Shown here: in pieces, positions 17,670-26,988 of the stretch
Numbering within the stretch: the first letter of the stretch is position 1
Layout of the letters: the number at the start of each line of letters is the position of its first letter
Assembly: GCA_947494695.1 (NCBI GenBank)
Contig: CANLWB010000006.1
Coordinates: 62,001-126,000, forward strand
From: an uncultured Flavobacteriaceae bacterium
GTDB lineage: Bacteria > Bacteroidota > Bacteroidia > Flavobacteriales > Flavobacteriaceae
Direction of reading: 5' to 3'
DNA length: 64,000 nucleotides
Made by a program: the position numbers and the translations under genes
The notes under the pieces: model-generated
What the model was told of the DNA's origin: nothing
Databases searched by the model: none
What the model saw: the letters and a program-made list of their open reading frames with translations, nothing else

Positions 17670-18476
17670 TTATTGCACAAAATAACAATCAAATATTCCT
17701 GTTTTTTCACGTTTTAAAGTCTTAACGTTAAATCTCACCCGTTCCCCTACAGAGTGATAATCAAGATGTTCTATATTAGGACAAATATCTTTTGCCTTCT
17801 TATCTGAACTAACCCAATAGGTAAAAATCGTTCCATCGAAAGTAGGGGTTATAATAAAACCTCGATTTAATATAATTTCACCAGAATTCAAGTCTACGAT
17901 AATTGCATCCGATGTGCCCTCACTCGTTGTATCAATAAAAAGATAGTTTTCATAAACCCCATAAATACGCGGACTGTCTTCAAAGTTTAAATAACTATAG
18001 GTGTAAAGCACTTTACTAAAATCTATAGTCACCTCGTCTAAACGCCTATCAAATGCTTTAAAAACGCATATAACCCCTTCCATAATACTTCCCTCTAATT
18101 CTACAACGGCATATTGATTATTTACAAAACATTTATAAACCCAATAATTTTTATAAGAGTCGTAATCATTATCACTAATAACACATCCATATCTTTCTTT
18201 ATTGAATTCTTTTTCTTTATGTAATGTGATTTTTATATCCTTCCAATGTTTTTTAAAAATATCAGGATCTGAAAACGCTACAAAAGGATGCTCTTCCCTG
18301 TCATCACTTGGAGAACTCTCAACCTGTTCTTTAGTAGAAAGTTCCTCTTTGGGTGATTCAATCAATGTAACGGGCTCTTCTTTAACCGGTTTTTGTTTTA
18401 ATGGTTTCTTATCATTGTGGGATTGACATCCATAAAGGCTAACGATTAAAACACAAATAAGAATTCTAGACAGCAT
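17670..18476 (-). CDS. Lipoprotein of unknown function, copy B of a tandem pair
   Basis: A 268-residue lipoprotein with a short signal peptide and lipobox ending YGC at about residue 16, then a low-complexity linker rich in Lys, Glu, Pro and Ser to about residue 60. The folded part is beta-rich and ends KTGIFDCYFVQ. It is clearly a paralogue of the gene at 18556-19356: both share the N-terminus, a DRxxDEVTIDFSKV-type segment, a NYLFIDT segment, and the C-terminal Cys. I do not recognise a domain family. Probably anchored in the outer membrane and co-transcribed with its sister copy 79 nt upstream. Confidence 0.75.
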   Translation of the reverse strand: MLSRILICVLIVSLYGCQSHNDKKPLKQKPVKEEPVTLIESPKEELSTKEQVESSPSDDREEHPFVAFSDPDIFKKHWKDIKITLHKEKEFNKERYGCVISDNDYDSYKNYWVYKCFVNNQYAVVELEGSIMEGVICVFKAFDRRLDEVTIDFSKVLYTYSYLNFEDSPRIYGVYENYLFIDTTSEGTSDAIIVDLNSGEIILNRGFIITPTFDGTIFTYWVSSDKKAKDICPNIEHLDYHSVGERVRFNVKTLKREKTGIFDCYFVQ

Positions 18477-18555
18477 AAGTCTATTTATTATAGTTTATTA
18501 ATGGTATTTAGGGTAATACGTGTGCCATTGTAGATAAAGATTTACCAACATGTTT

Positions 18556-19356
18556 TTATTGTACACTATAACATTTAAATGCGCCGGTTTTTTCATATTT
18601 CTGAGTCGTTACGTCAAATTTTATACGTTCGGAAACCGCATAATTCTCAATGTCTTTTTTCTTCGTACAAACCTCTTTAACAGGCTTATTTGAAACACCG
18701 TAATACGTTAATACTGTCCCATTAAAAGAAGCTTTATCAATGGCCTCCTCCTCAAAAATAGTCTTCCCCGAATCTAAATTTATTACATATAGCCCTCTTA
18801 AACCTTTAGACGTATCGGTATCAATAAAAAGATAGTTGTTATAGAGCCCTTCAAATTGGATCATCATGTCTTTATTAAACTTTGAAACAGAAAATGCATA
18901 ACGTACCTTACTAAAATCAATAGTGATGTCTTCCTTAGTCCTATCAAACGAAGAAAAAACCGATACAACTGTTCCATGCTCCGCAGTTGTAGTTGTAACA
19001 ATAGCATATTTATCATTAACAATGCAGTTACTATTTACACTTGAGTTAAGAGATTTGTAATATGCATAATCTTTATGGCAAATATCACAGTCTACCCCTC
19101 GTTTTTTCCTTTTGGACATAGGCCATTTGATATGTCCCCATGATTTCTTTAAAACTTGAGAATCGATAACCTCTGGAAAAAGAGAACGGCTCCGTTTCTT
19201 TTTTAAATCCCCTGATGATTCATTGCTAGGCTTTGTGTTTTCTGCTAAAACCTTTTGCTCTGTTTTTTCTATTAGTTTTGATATGTCCCCTTTTTTTGTG
19301 GATTGGCATCCATAAAAACCAAGTATCAAAACACAAAAAGTAATTCTTAATAACAT
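18556..19356 (-). CDS. Lipoprotein of unknown function, copy A of a tandem pair
   Basis: A 266-residue lipoprotein with a signal peptide ending YGC, a polar linker, and a beta-rich domain ending KTGAFKCYSVQ. Several cysteines occur in the region DCDICHKDYAYYK and nearby, with counterparts in copy B (YGCVISDNDYDSYK), which suggests disulfides. Similarity to the downstream copy runs along the whole protein but many positions differ, so the duplication is old. The family is not recognised. It is the first gene of the pair, followed by a shared terminator. Confidence 0.75.
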   Translation of the reverse strand: MLLRITFCVLILGFYGCQSTKKGDISKLIEKTEQKVLAENTKPSNESSGDLKKKRSRSLFPEVIDSQVLKKSWGHIKWPMSKRKKRGVDCDICHKDYAYYKSLNSSVNSNCIVNDKYAIVTTTTAEHGTVVSVFSSFDRTKEDITIDFSKVRYAFSVSKFNKDMMIQFEGLYNNYLFIDTDTSKGLRGLYVINLDSGKTIFEEEAIDKASFNGTVLTYYGVSNKPVKEVCTKKKDIENYAVSERIKFDVTTQKYEKTGAFKCYSVQ

Positions 19357-19798
19357 AGACTTATTATTTTATAGTTAGTGATCATGTGTATGGCATGTTA
19401 AGCTGGATACACCGTTTAGAATTGTATGACGTACTTTTCTAATAATTTGTCATGGCAAAATTAGACCATCAATGCAATTCTGCACACCCCATTTTCAGGG
19501 TTATTGCTTCACTAGTTCTAGGTAATATAAACTATATAAATACTTCGGAATTAATATGGAGGTGACCGCTAACAGTCAATTAAACTAATGTAAATGCGAA
19601 TTTTCAGTTTTTAAAAACTTGAATACATTAACACAGAATCAATTTAGGGATAGGTTGTTCTAAATCCACTACCTACAAAATCAGTACTCATTTTGTCTAG
19701 TTCGAAGACATGAAATCATTAAGATTCTTAGTTAAAATCTTACTTATATTAGGGCATTGTTATAATCAAAATATAATGATTAGAAACTTTAAAGTCGG
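19357..19798. other. Noncoding gap of 442 nt
   Basis: I see no gene, RNA or convincing hairpin in this stretch. It probably holds the promoter of the lipoprotein pair at its low-coordinate end. Confidence 0.4.
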
Positions 19799-20545
19799 TT
19801 ATTTTTGTTCTACCATTTTGTGATATTGTGCATCGGTTAAACTCTTAATAGGTTCCCCGAATCTGGAATAGAAACCAATTTCAGAAATACAGGTATCGTT
19901 ATACTTGGTGTTAATGGCATCGACCTCCAAAATTTCTATTTCTATGATTTCAAAATCGTCAATGGCTATATTTTGAACAAAAAGATCGCCAAGGTTGATA
20001 TTATAAATATTGGGAGTTATAAGGCCTTTTGAGTTCTTAGGAATACTAACCGTTAGTTCTTTAACAGTTTTAACTTCGTCTGTAACTGCTAAAAATCTTA
20101 TCTTAAATTTGGACACCCGATTGTTACTATACCAAGTAGGGCCAGAGTTAAGATTACCCGGGATGATAGACATAACATCTGGATGGACACCCCGATCTCT
20201 TTTGAAAGAAAGTCTTATCGTTTCTCCCACTCCATTTCCAGGCACTCCTTCTCCCCAGGCTGTTAATACATTAAAATCAAATAGATTACGCTTTTCATAT
20301 TTGCCTGTATCACTTTTTAAGGTGCTCGATACGTCTACCTTATACGGTTCTAAATGTTTTATTCTATATAATTCATATAGCCCGCCATTAAAAAAATAAG
20401 CCTTGGCTTTAAACCCTTCAATAGCCGTTCTTTCCTGGGCTCTTAAAAAGCTGAACGAAAGAAAAGAAAACAAACAAACTGATATAAATGATTTAAACAC
20501 TGTCGTGCTACAACTGTTTCTATTAATAATTTTAGTTATAATCAT
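19799..20545 (-). CDS. Secreted protein with probable NADase-type glycan-binding domain
   Basis: A 248-residue protein with an N-terminal signal peptide ending near FLRAQ (residue 36). The mature part fits the discoidin-like NADase-type glycan-binding domain: NLFDFNVLTAWGEGVPGNG, later SIIPGN, then a W and a basic segment, an IEIEILEV strand, and the closing DTCISEIGFYS. In other bacteria this domain is attached to secreted toxins or found alone on surface proteins, where it is thought to bind glycans. No catalytic domain is attached here. It is separated from the next gene by a terminator. Confidence 0.7.
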   Translation of the reverse strand: MIITKIINRNSCSTTVFKSFISVCLFSFLSFSFLRAQERTAIEGFKAKAYFFNGGLYELYRIKHLEPYKVDVSSTLKSDTGKYEKRNLFDFNVLTAWGEGVPGNGVGETIRLSFKRDRGVHPDVMSIIPGNLNSGPTWYSNNRVSKFKIRFLAVTDEVKTVKELTVSIPKNSKGLITPNIYNINLGDLFVQNIAIDDFEIIEIEILEVDAINTKYNDTCISEIGFYSRFGEPIKSLTDAQYHKMVEQK

Positions 20546-20681
20546 GGTTAAGCCGTTTTAAATTTTGGGCGGTAAATTCAAAGGACGTAAGGGGCATATG
20601 AATATAAAAAACACATCATACTGATGCTATAGTAATACACTCGAAAGTTTTATGTCATAAAGGAAAAATTAGAAATAAGAC

Positions 20682-20703
20682 GAGCCCGACATATATCGGG
20701 CTC
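20682..20703 (-). terminator. Hairpin terminator after the 65-residue protein gene
   Basis: Perfect 8-bp stem GAGCCCGA/TCGGGCTC with a 6-nt loop, 53 nt past the stop of the 20756-20953 gene on the minus strand. A T run exists on the plus side and a weaker one on the minus side. Confidence 0.7.
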
Positions 20704-20755
20704 TTTTAAAGTTAATTCTTGTCGACCATAATAAACACTATTATGGTTATATTTT

Positions 20756-20953
20756 TTATGCTTTCAAATAGATCAAACATTTATCCAGTTCTGGATTCTG
20801 TTGTATAAGAGAAAATATATAAATTTTAAGTTCTTCTACCTCGTAAGGTAATAAACGTTGCACTGCTTTCTGTACTTCTTTACAAAACAACGTGGCATCA
20901 AAACTGACTTTTTTTAGTACAGTTTTGGTATAATCTAGCATTGCTCTAGCCAT
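20756..20953 (-). CDS. Small conserved flavobacterial protein
   Basis: A 65-residue protein starting MARAMLDYTKTVLKKVSFD and containing LLPYEVEELKIYI. I recognise this as a short protein commonly seen in Flavobacteriaceae genomes without assigned function. It is predicted helical, with one Cys in LFCKE and another in DKCLIYL. Followed by its own terminator, so probably a single-gene transcript. Confidence 0.75.
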   Translation of the reverse strand: MARAMLDYTKTVLKKVSFDATLFCKEVQKAVQRLLPYEVEELKIYIFSLIQQNPELDKCLIYLKA

Positions 20954-21079
20954 AATTTATATCAAAAGATTTTAGGTTTGTAATTGTAGATTTGTTTAAT
21001 AGGCTATATGTATCCTTTTTAGAATTCTAAAATTAATGAAAAAAAGGATAAGTTTTTTTGTTTAAAACAAATTTAACAT

Positions 21080-21880
21080 TTAAAAATTATTATCTCCGTC
21101 TAATAAATCGCCTATTCCGCCTAATATACTCCCTTCTCCCTTACTCTTTCCACCAGATCTGGATGCCGACGCTAAAACGCGTCCAGCCAATCGACTAAAT
21201 GGTAAAGATTGAATATAAACCGTACCGGGCCCCTGAAGTTTTGCAAAAAACAGCCCTTCCCCTCCAAAAATGGTGTTTTTAATCCCGCCAACAAACTCTA
21301 TGTCGTAATCTACACCTTGTGTAAAGCCAACGATACAGCCTGTATCTACTTTTAGAGTTTCACCGGCCTTAAGTTCCTTTTTTGCCATTGTGCCCCCAGC
21401 GTGTACAAAGGCCATGCCATCACCTTCCAGTTTTTGCATAATAAAACCTTCACCTCCAAACAAACCTCTTCCTATTTTTTTAGAAAATTCAATTCCGACG
21501 CTAACGCCTTTGGCTGCGCATAAAAATGCATCTTTCTGACAAATAAACTTACCATGGTACTCGGTTAAATCTATGGGTAAAATTTTTCCGGGATACGGCG
21601 AAGCAAACGAAACGTTGCGTTTACCTACTACACCGTTGTAAAATGCAGTCATAAATAAACTTTCCCCAGTAAGAATACGTTTTCCAGCGCCTAAAATTTT
21701 ACCTAAAAACCCACTATCCTTTTGAGATCCATCTCCAAAAATGGTTTCCATTTTAATGCCGTCATCCATCATCATAAAGCTACCTGCTTCAGCAATTACA
21801 CCTTCTTCTGGATCGAGTTCAATTTCTACATATTGCATCTCCTCTCCATATATTCTATAGTCTATTTCGTGTGCTGTCAT
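21080..21880 (-). CDS. AIM24/TIGR00266 family protein
   Basis: A 266-residue beta-rich protein with internal repeats of the AIM24 family: [22 protein letters not shown] at the start, then repeated [15 protein letters not shown] and [15 protein letters not shown] segments with the [11 protein letters not shown] motif. The C-terminal tail is Gly/Ser rich and ends in a [10 protein letters not shown] segment. The fold is a beta-prism-like trimer; the function in bacteria is unsettled. No signal peptide. Probably a single-gene unit. Confidence 0.9.
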   Translation of the reverse strand: MTAHEIDYRIYGEEMQYVEIELDPEEGVIAEAGSFMMMDDGIKMETIFGDGSQKDSGFLGKILGAGKRILTGESLFMTAFYNGVVGKRNVSFASPYPGKILPIDLTEYHGKFICQKDAFLCAAKGVSVGIEFSKKIGRGLFGGEGFIMQKLEGDGMAFVHAGGTMAKKELKAGETLKVDTGCIVGFTQGVDYDIEFVGGIKNTIFGGEGLFFAKLQGPGTVYIQSLPFSRLAGRVLASASRSGGKSKGEGSILGGIGDLLDGDNNF

Positions 21881-22130
21881 ATTTAATATATATTATAATT
21901 CGATAATAAGTAGTATAACTTAAAGCTTTGTTACACAATCTTTAAAATTCCATTATCATATCTGAAATTCCAAAACTTAAAAAACCAAATTCCATCTTCT
22001 AAATTAGAACTTCAAACCTCAAATCCAAATCGTTATTCGTTATGCGTAAATCAAAAACCCTTAATCTGAAATTTCAGACTTTCAAACTCAAAAAATTGAA
22101 TACGAAATACTCCCAACTGTACACTGAATA

Positions 22131-22586
22131 CTATCCTTTCACTTTTATACTCCACTCAAAATTAAACGTTGAAACTTCTATACCTTCGCTATTTACACCA
22201 ACAGACTTTGCCCAAAAAGTTTGTCCTTCTCCCGTTTCTATGGCTTGACTAAGCGCTTTATCTATTAGCGCTCCATCATTACAGGTAAAGGTAATTCTTC
22301 CAGTTGCTTTTTTTGTAAACTTAGCCTGATTAGAAGTAACCAACATGGAGACTTTCTTTCCGGAAGCTCCAATTTTAGAAATCATTAAAGCTCCTGTTGA
22401 AAGTTCGGCAGCCATACCTTGTACCGCCCAAAACATGGACTTAAACGGATTTTGGTTTATCCATTTATGCCTTACAGTTACAATACTCTTATTAGCATCT
22501 AAATGCTTTGTTCTAACCCCACATAAATACGCAGATGGTAATTTAAACATGGTGAAAGCATTTAACTTTCCTGGTGTTATATTCAT
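22131..22586 (-). CDS. DUF4442 hotdog-fold protein
   Basis: A 151-residue protein of the DUF4442 group of hotdog-fold, thioesterase-like proteins. Recognisable parts are the LPSAYLCGVRT segment, HKWINQNPFKSMFWAVQGMAAE-type core helix (Asn and Glu in the place of hotdog active-site residues), and a final sheet SVGVNSEGIEVSTFNFEW. The natural substrate is not known. Noncoding DNA with repeats lies on both sides. Confidence 0.8.
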   Translation of the reverse strand: MNITPGKLNAFTMFKLPSAYLCGVRTKHLDANKSIVTVRHKWINQNPFKSMFWAVQGMAAELSTGALMISKIGASGKKVSMLVTSNQAKFTKKATGRITFTCNDGALIDKALSQAIETGEGQTFWAKSVGVNSEGIEVSTFNFEWSIKVKG

Positions 22587-22874
22587 TCTATAGGTTTTTC
22601 CCCTAAGTTATAAAAATTATTGGCAACACATTAGAGCCCGCATTCTAAATTCCTAACACCAAATCGTCATTATCTAAATACCAAATAGTTATTAATCATT
22701 AAAGATTTCCAGGCTCCAAGTTCAGGTTCTAAACTTTAAAATACAAGCTTCAAAGACCAGATGCCTCATAAACTATTAAACCATAAATTTCTGGTTTCTG
22801 GTATTCAGGACTCGATGATCAACACTCTGTGACTTAAACCTCGTGCCTGCCATTTAGAATTTGAAGCTTAGAGC
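22587..22874. other. Noncoding gap leading into the heptamer array
   Basis: No gene. The sequence is a loose patchwork of A/T/C-rich words such as caaatagtt, aaacttt and cttcaaag, which resembles decayed short repeats. The 21900-22130 stretch has the same texture. Confidence 0.4.
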
Positions 22875-23028
22875 TTGATACCTAATACTTAATACTCAAT
22901 ACTTAATACTTAATACTCAATACTTGATACTTGATACTCAATACTTGATACTTGATACTTGATACTCAATACTTAATACTTAATACTCAATACTTAATAC
23001 TCAATACTCAATACTCAATACTTGATAC
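22875..23028. repeat. 22-unit heptamer tandem repeat
   Basis: Twenty-two 7-bp units run without any phase break. Apart from the second unit (CTAATAC), every unit is one of three words: TTGATAC, TTAATAC or TCAATAC. All variation is at unit positions 2 and 3. The order is not regular. No spacers are present, so it is not CRISPR. A shorter array of related heptamers lies at 43020-43082. Confidence 0.95.
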
Positions 23029-23120
23029 TTAACATCTTAAACCCTAAATTTCAACTCTCCAAATGTTAATATTATGTTAAATTTAAGTACTATGCGTAAC
23101 ATAATACCTTCTTTTAGACA

Positions 23121-23128
23121 TATATTTG
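23121..23128 (+). promoter_or_regulatory. -7 promoter element for the DUF4870 gene
   Basis: TATATTTG matches TAnnTTTG and lies 29 nt before the ATG at 23158. No clear -33 element is seen. Confidence 0.5.
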
Positions 23129-23157
23129 TATAAGAAACTATTATACGTTTTAGAATC

Positions 23158-23604
23158 ATGTTGAACAATCACCAAAAAAACATCGCTACATTTATTCATT
23201 TATCGACCTTTAGCAGGTTTATAATTCCATTTGGAAATTTTATCGGCCCCATAGTTCTATGGATTGTTAATAAGGAGAAATCCGAATTTGTTGACTCACA
23301 TGGCAAACAGGCGATCAATTTTCAAATTAGTATTTTATTGTATACGATACTTATAGGTACGATCACCATTCCATTTTTTATTTTCAAAATGCTCAACGGA
23401 ATCGATTTTATAGATTTTCATGGATCTAGCGATTTTCATATTAACATCGGGAAACCTTCTCCCCTGCTGTATATTGGAGGTGGACTAGGTTTTTTGGCTA
23501 TTATTGGTTTTATTCTGGAACTCGTTTTTATTATCAATGCGAGTTTAAAAGCGAGAGACGGCCAACTATACAGTTACCCTTTAACCATACATTTTTTAAA
23601 ATAA
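23158..23604 (+). CDS. DUF4870 membrane protein
   Basis: A 148-residue protein with about four hydrophobic segments and the DUF4870 signatures FIGPIVLWIVNKEKSEFVDSHG and KQAINFQISILLY. The family (Tic20-like) is of unknown function and often lies beside PspC or PadR genes, as here. It begins the cluster and probably has its own promoter; a 113 nt gap separates it from the padR-type gene. Confidence 0.88.
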   Translation: MLNNHQKNIATFIHLSTFSRFIIPFGNFIGPIVLWIVNKEKSEFVDSHGKQAINFQISILLYTILIGTITIPFFIFKMLNGIDFIDFHGSSDFHINIGKPSPLLYIGGGLGFLAIIGFILELVFIINASLKARDGQLYSYPLTIHFLK

Positions 23605-23717
23605 TAATACCCCAAATCTATTAAAAGAACATAACCGATAATGTTTCGGTTTTCATCAAAAAATCATCAAATCAATCAAAAAATGAACAGTTTCATCATA
23701 TTAAAACGCTTTAGACT

Positions 23718-24059
23718 ATGAAGATAGAAAACACAAAAGCGCAAATGCGCAAAGGTGTATTAGAATTTTGCATCCTTTCTGTTTTGAAAGACGACGACGC
23801 CTATGTGGCAGAAATTCTAAGTACACTTAAAGACGCAAAATTACTCGTGGTAGAGGGCACCATTTACCCCTTACTCACGCGGCTTAAAAATGCGGGGCTC
23901 TTAAATTACAGGTGGGAGGAATCAACATCTGGACCACCACGAAAATACTATGGTTTAACAGAAACCGGTAAGTTGTTCTTAAAAGAGTTAAGTTCAACTT
24001 GGAGTGAACTACAAAATGCAGTGAATATAGTAACAAGCCAAAAAACAACAAAAAAATGA
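23718..24059 (+). CDS. PadR family transcriptional regulator
   Basis: A 113-residue winged-helix regulator of the short PadR type: MRKGVLEFCILSVLKDDDAY, then the wing region EGTIYPLLTRLKNAGLLNYRW and GPPRKYYGLTETGK. Its TGA stop overlaps the ATG of the PspC gene (ATGA), so the two are translationally coupled. PadR members repress neighbouring genes and release DNA on ligand binding; here the likely target is its own PspC/GIN-domain operon. Confidence 0.93.
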   Translation: MKIENTKAQMRKGVLEFCILSVLKDDDAYVAEILSTLKDAKLLVVEGTIYPLLTRLKNAGLLNYRWEESTSGPPRKYYGLTETGKLFLKELSSTWSELQNAVNIVTSQKTTKK

Positions 24060-25882
24060 ATAAGACTGTCAATATAAATTTAGCTGGTATATTTTTTCAT
24101 ATCGATGAAGATGCATACTTAAAATTACAGCGCTATCTTGAGGCTATAAAACGTTCATTTACAGATTCTCAAGGCCGTTCTGAAATCATTACCGATATAG
24201 AAGCTCGGATTGCCGAACTTTTTAACGAACGCGTACAAAATAATAAAGAAGTTATACGTATTAAGGAAGTAGATGAAATTATTTCCATCATGGGACAACC
24301 GGAAGATTATTTGGTTGATGATGAAATTTTTGAAGACGAACCTCAACCCTCTTATAAACGTAAAACATCGTCTACAAAGAAATTATTCAGGGATACCGAT
24401 AATTCTTATGTTGGAGGAGTTTCATCTGGATTGGCTCACTACTTTGGTATTGATGTGGTTTGGATACGCCTCGCTTGGATTCTTTTAATTATTAGTGCCG
24501 GAGTGGGAGTTCTGCTCTATATTCTATTATGGGTTTTAGTCCCTGAAGCTAGCACAACTGCTGAAAAAATAATGATGACTGGTGAGCCCGTTACCATTAG
24601 CAACATTGAAAAAAAAATAAAAGACGGGTTTGAAAATGTTTCCGATGTCGCAAAAAATGTTACTGATACGGTTGGAGCCGCTGCAAAAAACGTATCAGAC
24701 TCTGTATCTAGCGCAGCGAAAAATGTGGATTTCAAAAAACAGAGCGGTAAAATTAAATCGAGTTCAAAGACGTTTTTCGATACACTTGGAGAAGTGATGC
24801 TATTTTTCTTAAAAATATTTGCGAAGTTTATTGGGATGATCTTAATCATCACCGGAGCAATAACACTCATCGTATTAATTATTGCCCTATTTTCTATTGG
24901 TGTTGTAGATTTTATTCATATCCCTGGTATAGACTTGGTTGATGTGGTAAATGCTGGTGACACCCCTATAGGCTTAGTATCCCTCTTTACCTTGTTCGCT
25001 GTTGGAATCCCTTTCTTTTTCCTGTTTTATTTAGGTCTTAAAATACTTATAAACAATCTAAAATCGATTGGAAGTATTGCTAAATTTACCTTACTAGGTC
25101 TATGGTTAATATCTGTTATTGGTTTAGTAGTCATTGGTATTAAACAAGCTAGTGAACATGCTAATTACGAGCGTACAGCTACAAAACATGAACTCCATAT
25201 AACAGCCAATGATACTATAAGGATCGATATGGCCGAAAACGACCTGTATGGTGTTACTCGCTTTAAAAACAATGCCTTCAATATAATGAATAATGAAAAT
25301 GGAGAAAAGTCAATTTACAGATCGGATATTAAAATAATCGTTAAGTCGACATCCGACTCTCTGGCCAAAATGAATATTCAAAGAAGCGCCTTTGGCAGAA
25401 CTTACGATAACGCTATTGAACGCGCCAAAGCCATAGATTACAATTATACGTTTTCCGAGAACAAATTACTTTTAGATTCATTCTTAACGACACCCGCCGA
25501 AAACAAGCTAAGAGACCAGGAAATTTTGATTATCCTTTACTTACCCGAAGGAAGTGTTGCCTATTTTGGAGACAATACCAGATCCTTTTTAAAATACAAA
25601 ACCTACAACGGCAACATTGTATCACCATCATACATCAATCACTACATAAAAATCACAGACGGAGGTGTAACTTGTCTGGATTGTCCCGATGAAGAATCGT
25701 ATAAAGTAAATATTGATATTCATGATGATGAATCTCATGTTAAACTGGACAAAAACGGACTGGAAATAAACGATGAAGATGTGAACATCAAAATCAACAA
25801 TAAAGGAATTTCCGGAGAAGATGAATCTGTTGAAGTTAACATAGATTCAGACGGCATTAACATTAAATCTAAAGACGATTAA
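24056..25882 (+). CDS. PspC domain membrane protein
   Basis: A 608-residue protein. Residues 1-90 form a helical N-terminal region with an EIITDIEARIAELF segment. A PspC domain follows at about 100-165 (LFRDTDNSYVGGVSSGLAHYF then a hydrophobic helix). Residues 175-230 carry repeats of the type KNVSDxVxxAAKNV, probably amphipathic helix. Three or four more hydrophobic helices lie at about 255-375, and the C-terminus from 380 is a soluble beta-rich region ending in repeated acidic NIKINN-like rungs. PspC proteins take part in envelope stress responses. Coupled to the upstream padR gene and followed by a GIN-domain lipoprotein. Confidence 0.9.
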   Translation: MNKTVNINLAGIFFHIDEDAYLKLQRYLEAIKRSFTDSQGRSEIITDIEARIAELFNERVQNNKEVIRIKEVDEIISIMGQPEDYLVDDEIFEDEPQPSYKRKTSSTKKLFRDTDNSYVGGVSSGLAHYFGIDVVWIRLAWILLIISAGVGVLLYILLWVLVPEASTTAEKIMMTGEPVTISNIEKKIKDGFENVSDVAKNVTDTVGAAAKNVSDSVSSAAKNVDFKKQSGKIKSSSKTFFDTLGEVMLFFLKIFAKFIGMILIITGAITLIVLIIALFSIGVVDFIHIPGIDLVDVVNAGDTPIGLVSLFTLFAVGIPFFFLFYLGLKILINNLKSIGSIAKFTLLGLWLISVIGLVVIGIKQASEHANYERTATKHELHITANDTIRIDMAENDLYGVTRFKNNAFNIMNNENGEKSIYRSDIKIIVKSTSDSLAKMNIQRSAFGRTYDNAIERAKAIDYNYTFSENKLLLDSFLTTPAENKLRDQEILIILYLPEGSVAYFGDNTRSFLKYKTYNGNIVSPSYINHYIKITDGGVTCLDCPDEESYKVNIDIHDDESHVKLDKNGLEINDEDVNIKINNKGISGEDESVEVNIDSDGINIKSKDD

Positions 25883-25993
25883 CAACTCAGACACAAAATT
25901 CTACATTTCAGATCATTAAAATTCAAATCTATGATCTTTAATTAGATCTTTATAAAAATAACATCAATCAAATCAATCTATAAAGAATTAATT

Positions 25994-26722
25994 ATGACAA
26001 CATTAATCAAATTTATTTTAGTCCTTATTTTGAGCCTTACACTTTTTTCGTGCAACTTCGACATTAATTTGAATCCAGGAGTTAAGGGAAATGGGAATGT
26101 TGTAAAAGAACAACGCCATATAAATGCATCTTTTTCTACCATTAAGGCTACAGAAGGTTTAGACGTTTATTTAACACAAAGTGAGGAAGAAAGCGTCATT
26201 GTAGAAGCCGATGAGAACTTACTCGAACTCATTGTGGTAGAGGTTGTGGATGACATTTTAAAAATCCATACTAAAACTAATATAGGTAGGGCTAAGGCCA
26301 AAAAAGTAACTGTAAGTTTTAAGGATATTTCGAGTATTATATCGACTAGCGGTAGCGACGTATATTCTACCAATGTGATCTCTGTAGAGCATTTAGACCT
26401 AAAATCTACCAGTGGCAGTGATATGAAACTGGAAGTAGAGACCGATGTGTTAAACTGTAAATCAACTAGCGGTAGTGATATGAAACTCTCGGGAAAAACA
26501 GTTAAATTGATTGCCGAAGCTACCAGCGGTAGTGATATCAAGGCGGCCGATTTAATAGCAGAATCCAGCCATGTAAAAGCAACAAGTGGTGCCGATATCA
26601 CGGTAAACACCTCTAAAGAGCTTACCGCAAAAGCAACAAGTGGTGGCGATATAAAGTATTACGGAAATCCTGAAAAAGTCGATAAAAGTGATAACGTTTC
26701 AGGAAGCATTAGAAAAAGATAG
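25994..26722 (+). CDS. Head GIN domain (DUF2807) lipoprotein
   Basis: A 242-residue lipoprotein (lipobox ending LFSC at residue 17) with a DUF2807 head GIN domain. Residues from about 115 form a right-handed beta-solenoid: six TSG-S/A/G-D rungs occur every 18-21 residues (TSGSDV, TSGSDM twice, TSGSDI, TSGADI, TSGGDI). The family is common in Bacteroidota beside PspC genes; function unknown, envelope location expected. It follows the PspC gene by 111 nt on the same strand. Confidence 0.88.
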   Translation: MTTLIKFILVLILSLTLFSCNFDINLNPGVKGNGNVVKEQRHINASFSTIKATEGLDVYLTQSEEESVIVEADENLLELIVVEVVDDILKIHTKTNIGRAKAKKVTVSFKDISSIISTSGSDVYSTNVISVEHLDLKSTSGSDMKLEVETDVLNCKSTSGSDMKLSGKTVKLIAEATSGSDIKAADLIAESSHVKATSGADITVNTSKELTAKATSGGDIKYYGNPEKVDKSDNVSGSIRKR

Positions 26723-26988
26723 ATTCAATCAAAAACATCATGAGCGTTTAAAAAGGTACAATCAAAAGGTTTGAAACGTATAATGTAAGCTAAAAAAGGC
26801 TATTGAAATATTCTTAATTTACTGATAACGCATGTTATTTTGAACAATTTTATATCTAATAGCTTAGTCGAAGTACTTAATCTAATAAATTAAATTACAA
26901 TGACTTTCAAACCTTTTTTTAGTGATGGGTTAACACGCTTTATTTTAAATTTAAAACGTATCTTTAGTCCTCCTAAATGATCTAAAAA

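Noticed and set aside
22875-23028. CRISPR array
   Set aside because: The unit is 7 bp with no spacers and no cas genes nearby; it is a simple tandem repeat.
26167-26610. 147-codon antisense frame in the GIN-domain gene
   Set aside because: It mirrors the repetitive TSGSD coding sequence and has no features of a protein family.
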